Source: Lachnospiraceae bacterium
GTDB taxonomy: Bacteria > Bacillota > Clostridia > Lachnospirales > Lachnospiraceae
Assembly: GCA_009774585.1 (NCBI GenBank)
Contig: VSOA01000180.1
Span: forward strand, 1 to 7,824
Length of the DNA stretch: 7,824 nucleotides
Direction of reading: 5' to 3'
Shown: positions 6,148 to 7,824 of the stretch, piece after piece
Layout: every line of letters starts with the position of its first letter
Numbering within the stretch: position 1 is the first letter of the stretch
Program-made: the position numbers and the translations under genes
The notes under the pieces: generated by a model
The model's database searches: none
Seen by the model: the letters and a program-made list of their open reading frames with translations, nothing else
Told to the model about the DNA's origin: nothing

Positions 6148-7824
6148 TTACGCCCCTCCCCTCTCTGCTCTTCGCTGTTCTTCCCTCTGTTTCTTTTTCT
6201 CCTGTTCTTTCAAATCTTCCGGCGTCATTCTCGTACCCCATGTAGATTTCCAGAATGTCACCCACGCAACCGGCATCTGCCACAAAAGCACCGCCTCATA
6301 ATAAATACAAAACAGCATACCATATATCCAAGTCGTGCTCCGTCGCAAAAGAAGCTGAACCACACTCATAATAAGCGACATCAGAAGCAGCCCCACAATA
6401 AATGTCGTGGGAAATATTCGCTGGGTGATCGGCACATAAATAAGATTGTAAACCACCACGACCGGCGCCGCTACCGGCACAATCAGACCAATATAGAAGA
6501 ACACTGCCATAAAAGGTTCTTTGCGCCACATAAACTTACCAGCCATGATAGACTCACGCAGCCATGAGCGTTTCCAGCGCATCTGCTGTTTTAAGAACAC
6601 CTTATGCCTGTTAGGGACAATGGTAGAGCAAATTGCCGTATCCTGATAGCTTGTTCTGTGATGACGCAGAACAAAATTCGTCATCGCCCTGTCGTCACCG
6701 AAAGTCGCCTTCTGTCCCAAGAACTTCTGATTCAGCCAGTCATCCATATGATCGATGATAATCTGCTTACGATAGCAGGAAAGCGGTCCTGACAGACAAG
6801 TCACCCCGTCAAAATAAGCCTCCGCCGCCTTCATCACACGAAACGCAATATAGTAGCGTACGGACTGCATCTTGGTCAGCGAATTGGTGTATGTGTTCGC
6901 CACGTCGGTACGGCCTGCCACACCGCCCATCTTCGGGTCCTTGAAAGGCTGCACCAGATTACGGATGGCAAAAGGGTCTAAGAAGCTGTCTGAATCCACG
7001 AAGACCACCAGTTCATGCTGCGCCACCTTCACGCCCTCGCAGAGCGCATCTCTTTTCCCTTTATTCTGTGGCTGCACGATATAGGAAACTCTTTTCCCGA
7101 TTTCATAATGTTCGTCTTCCTGCTTCAGCGTTTCGATCATCTCTTTAATCTTATCCACGGAATGATCGTTGGAGTGGTCGTCTACCACGATCACCTCCAG
7201 CTTATCGATCGGATAGTCCTGATTCACACAACTTAGTATCGTTCTCTGTATCCACTCCTCTTCGTTAAAACAAGGAATGATAATCGTCACGCCGGGCGTA
7301 TAGTCCTTATCTATGGGCACCGGCCGGTAGAACGCACCGAACAGATAACGGCTGAGCAGGAAAGCCGCCGCTATAATACTGTACAGATACAGCCATTTGT
7401 TAAACTTAAAATAAATGATGCTCTCCGCCCGCATCAGCATGATAAACGCCGAGATAAAGAAAATCATAAAGCTGGCTATCGTCAGCATATATCCGTCTTT
7501 GCGCCTCGTAGCATACTGTGCCAGCGTCTTCTCAAATTCCATTCCGCACAGGTATTTGTCGTCCTGCGTCTTAATCGCACGTACAAGCGTAGCCGGCTGC
7601 TTGACGAACATCTCATAACCTTCCGGCATAGACCCCGGATCAATATCAAACTTCAAGCGGATTTTCGTCGCCTTTCGCAAAATTTCCTGCTGCACCGGAT
7701 TCTCCATCTGCAGTAAAAGACCTGTCGTCGAAATATCTATACACTTACAAGTAAGTCTCTTCCTGCCGCTGCCTTTCATTTTAACGGTCAGACGGACATT
7801 ATAGTTGACCTGATACCGTATCCC
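6148..7824 (-). CDS. PilZ-domain processive family-2 glycosyltransferase (exopolysaccharide synthase), 5' end beyond the window
   Basis: The frame stays open to the right edge (558 codons plus TAA). The ATG at 7779 is internal, since the 15 codons before it continue a PilZ-like sequence (IRYQVNYNVRL). Numbering from the edge: IRY at 2-4 may be the end of the RxxxR motif, DISTTG (30-35) matches [DN]xSxxG, and LCGMEF (92-97) ends the domain. Two membrane helices follow (about 113-130 and 144-164). The GT2 domain shows VDD (214-216), DSD (277-279), GDD (376-378) and QQMRW (413-417), the D, DxD, [TG]xD, QxxRW set of processive beta-synthases such as cellulose, hyaluronan and PNAG synthases. Several C-terminal helices (about 437-525) end in WGTR (529-532), then a charged tail. 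It should polymerise and export a beta-linked sugar polymer through its own membrane channel, with PilZ providing cyclic-di-GMP activation. The substrate (glucose or GlcNAc) cannot be told. It is followed by the deacetylase-like gene after 1 bp. Confidence -1.
   Translation of the reverse strand, partial: GIRYQVNYNVRLTVKMKGSGRKRLTCKCIDISTTGLLLQMENPVQQEILRKATKIRLKFDIDPGSMPEGYEMFVKQPATLVRAIKTQDDKYLCGMEFEKTLAQYATRRKDGYMLTIASFMIFFISAFIMLMRAESIIYFKFNKWLYLYSIIAAAFLLSRYLFGAFYRPVPIDKDYTPGVTIIIPCFNEEEWIQRTILSCVNQDYPIDKLEVIVVDDHSNDHSVDKIKEMIETLKQEDEHYEIGKRVSYIVQPQNKGKRDALCEGVKVAQHELVVFVDSDSFLDPFAIRNLVQPFKDPKMGGVAGRTDVANTYTNSLTKMQSVRYYIAFRVMKAAEAYFDGVTCLSGPLSCYRKQIIIDHMDDWLNQKFLGQKATFGDDRAMTNFVLRHHRTSYQDTAICSTIVPNRHKVFLKQQMRWKRSWLRESIMAGKFMWRKEPFMAVFFYIGLIVPVAAPVVVVYNLIYVPITQRIFPTTFIVGLLLMSLIMSVVQLLLRRSTTWIYGMLFCIYYEAVLLWQMPVAWVTFWKSTWGTRMTPEDLKEQEKKKQREEQRRAERGGA

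Noticed and set aside
6040..6567. A 175-codon plus-strand open frame opposite the synthase gene end.
   Set aside because: Low-complexity basic and His-rich translation lies antisense to conserved GT2 membrane segments, and no ribosome-binding site stands out.
7777..7779. The ATG at 7779 as the true start of the synthase.
   Set aside because: The frame is open upstream to the edge and encodes a PilZ-like segment continuous with DISTTG; starting at 7779 would cut the domain.

Overview
All genes in this window lie on the minus strand. The low to moderate GC, purine-rich ribosome-binding sites, AgrA-type LytTR/GHKL regulators and a small coiled-coil protein of a type I associate with gut Lachnospiraceae point to a Clostridia (Firmicutes) chromosome, probably Lachnospiraceae. 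This taxonomic call is inference. Reading in the direction of transcription (right to left), there are two functional modules separated by a short stand-alone gene.

Module 1 (about 3081-7824) looks like an exopolysaccharide locus. Its first visible gene is cut by the right edge. It encodes a processive family-2 glycosyltransferase with a PilZ-like domain at its N-terminus, so cyclic-di-GMP control is predicted. One base later comes a 624-aa membrane-anchored protein. Its extracellular part resembles a polysaccharide deacetylase (NodB/CE4 fold), but the usual histidines appear replaced, and it is followed by a jelly-roll-like C-terminal region. After a 120-bp gap comes a GH18-type lipoprotein with an intact DxxDxDxE-like catalytic motif. 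Synthase, deacetylase-like protein and glycoside hydrolase recall the PNAG and cellulose export operons, in a Gram-positive layout.

Between the modules, a 92-aa coiled-coil protein (2725-3003) has its own near-consensus sigma-A-type promoter and ends at a strong hairpin terminator (2689-2717).

Module 2 (1-2566) is visibly more AT-rich. An AgrA-like LytTR response regulator overlaps or closely abuts a short GHKL histidine kinase that lacks any membrane sensor. Downstream is the N-terminal third of a membrane protein whose sequence closely resembles EsaA/YueB, a component of the type VIIb secretion system of Firmicutes. The visible part ends in a Pro-Glu-Lys-rich tandem repeat (36-bp units) that runs off the left edge. 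The simplest reading is that the window captures the regulatory head of a type VIIb secretion locus, with a dedicated two-component system placed directly before the first structural gene.

No rRNA, tRNA, CRISPR array, insertion sequence or other mobile element was seen. No stretch longer than 300 bases lacks a gene.
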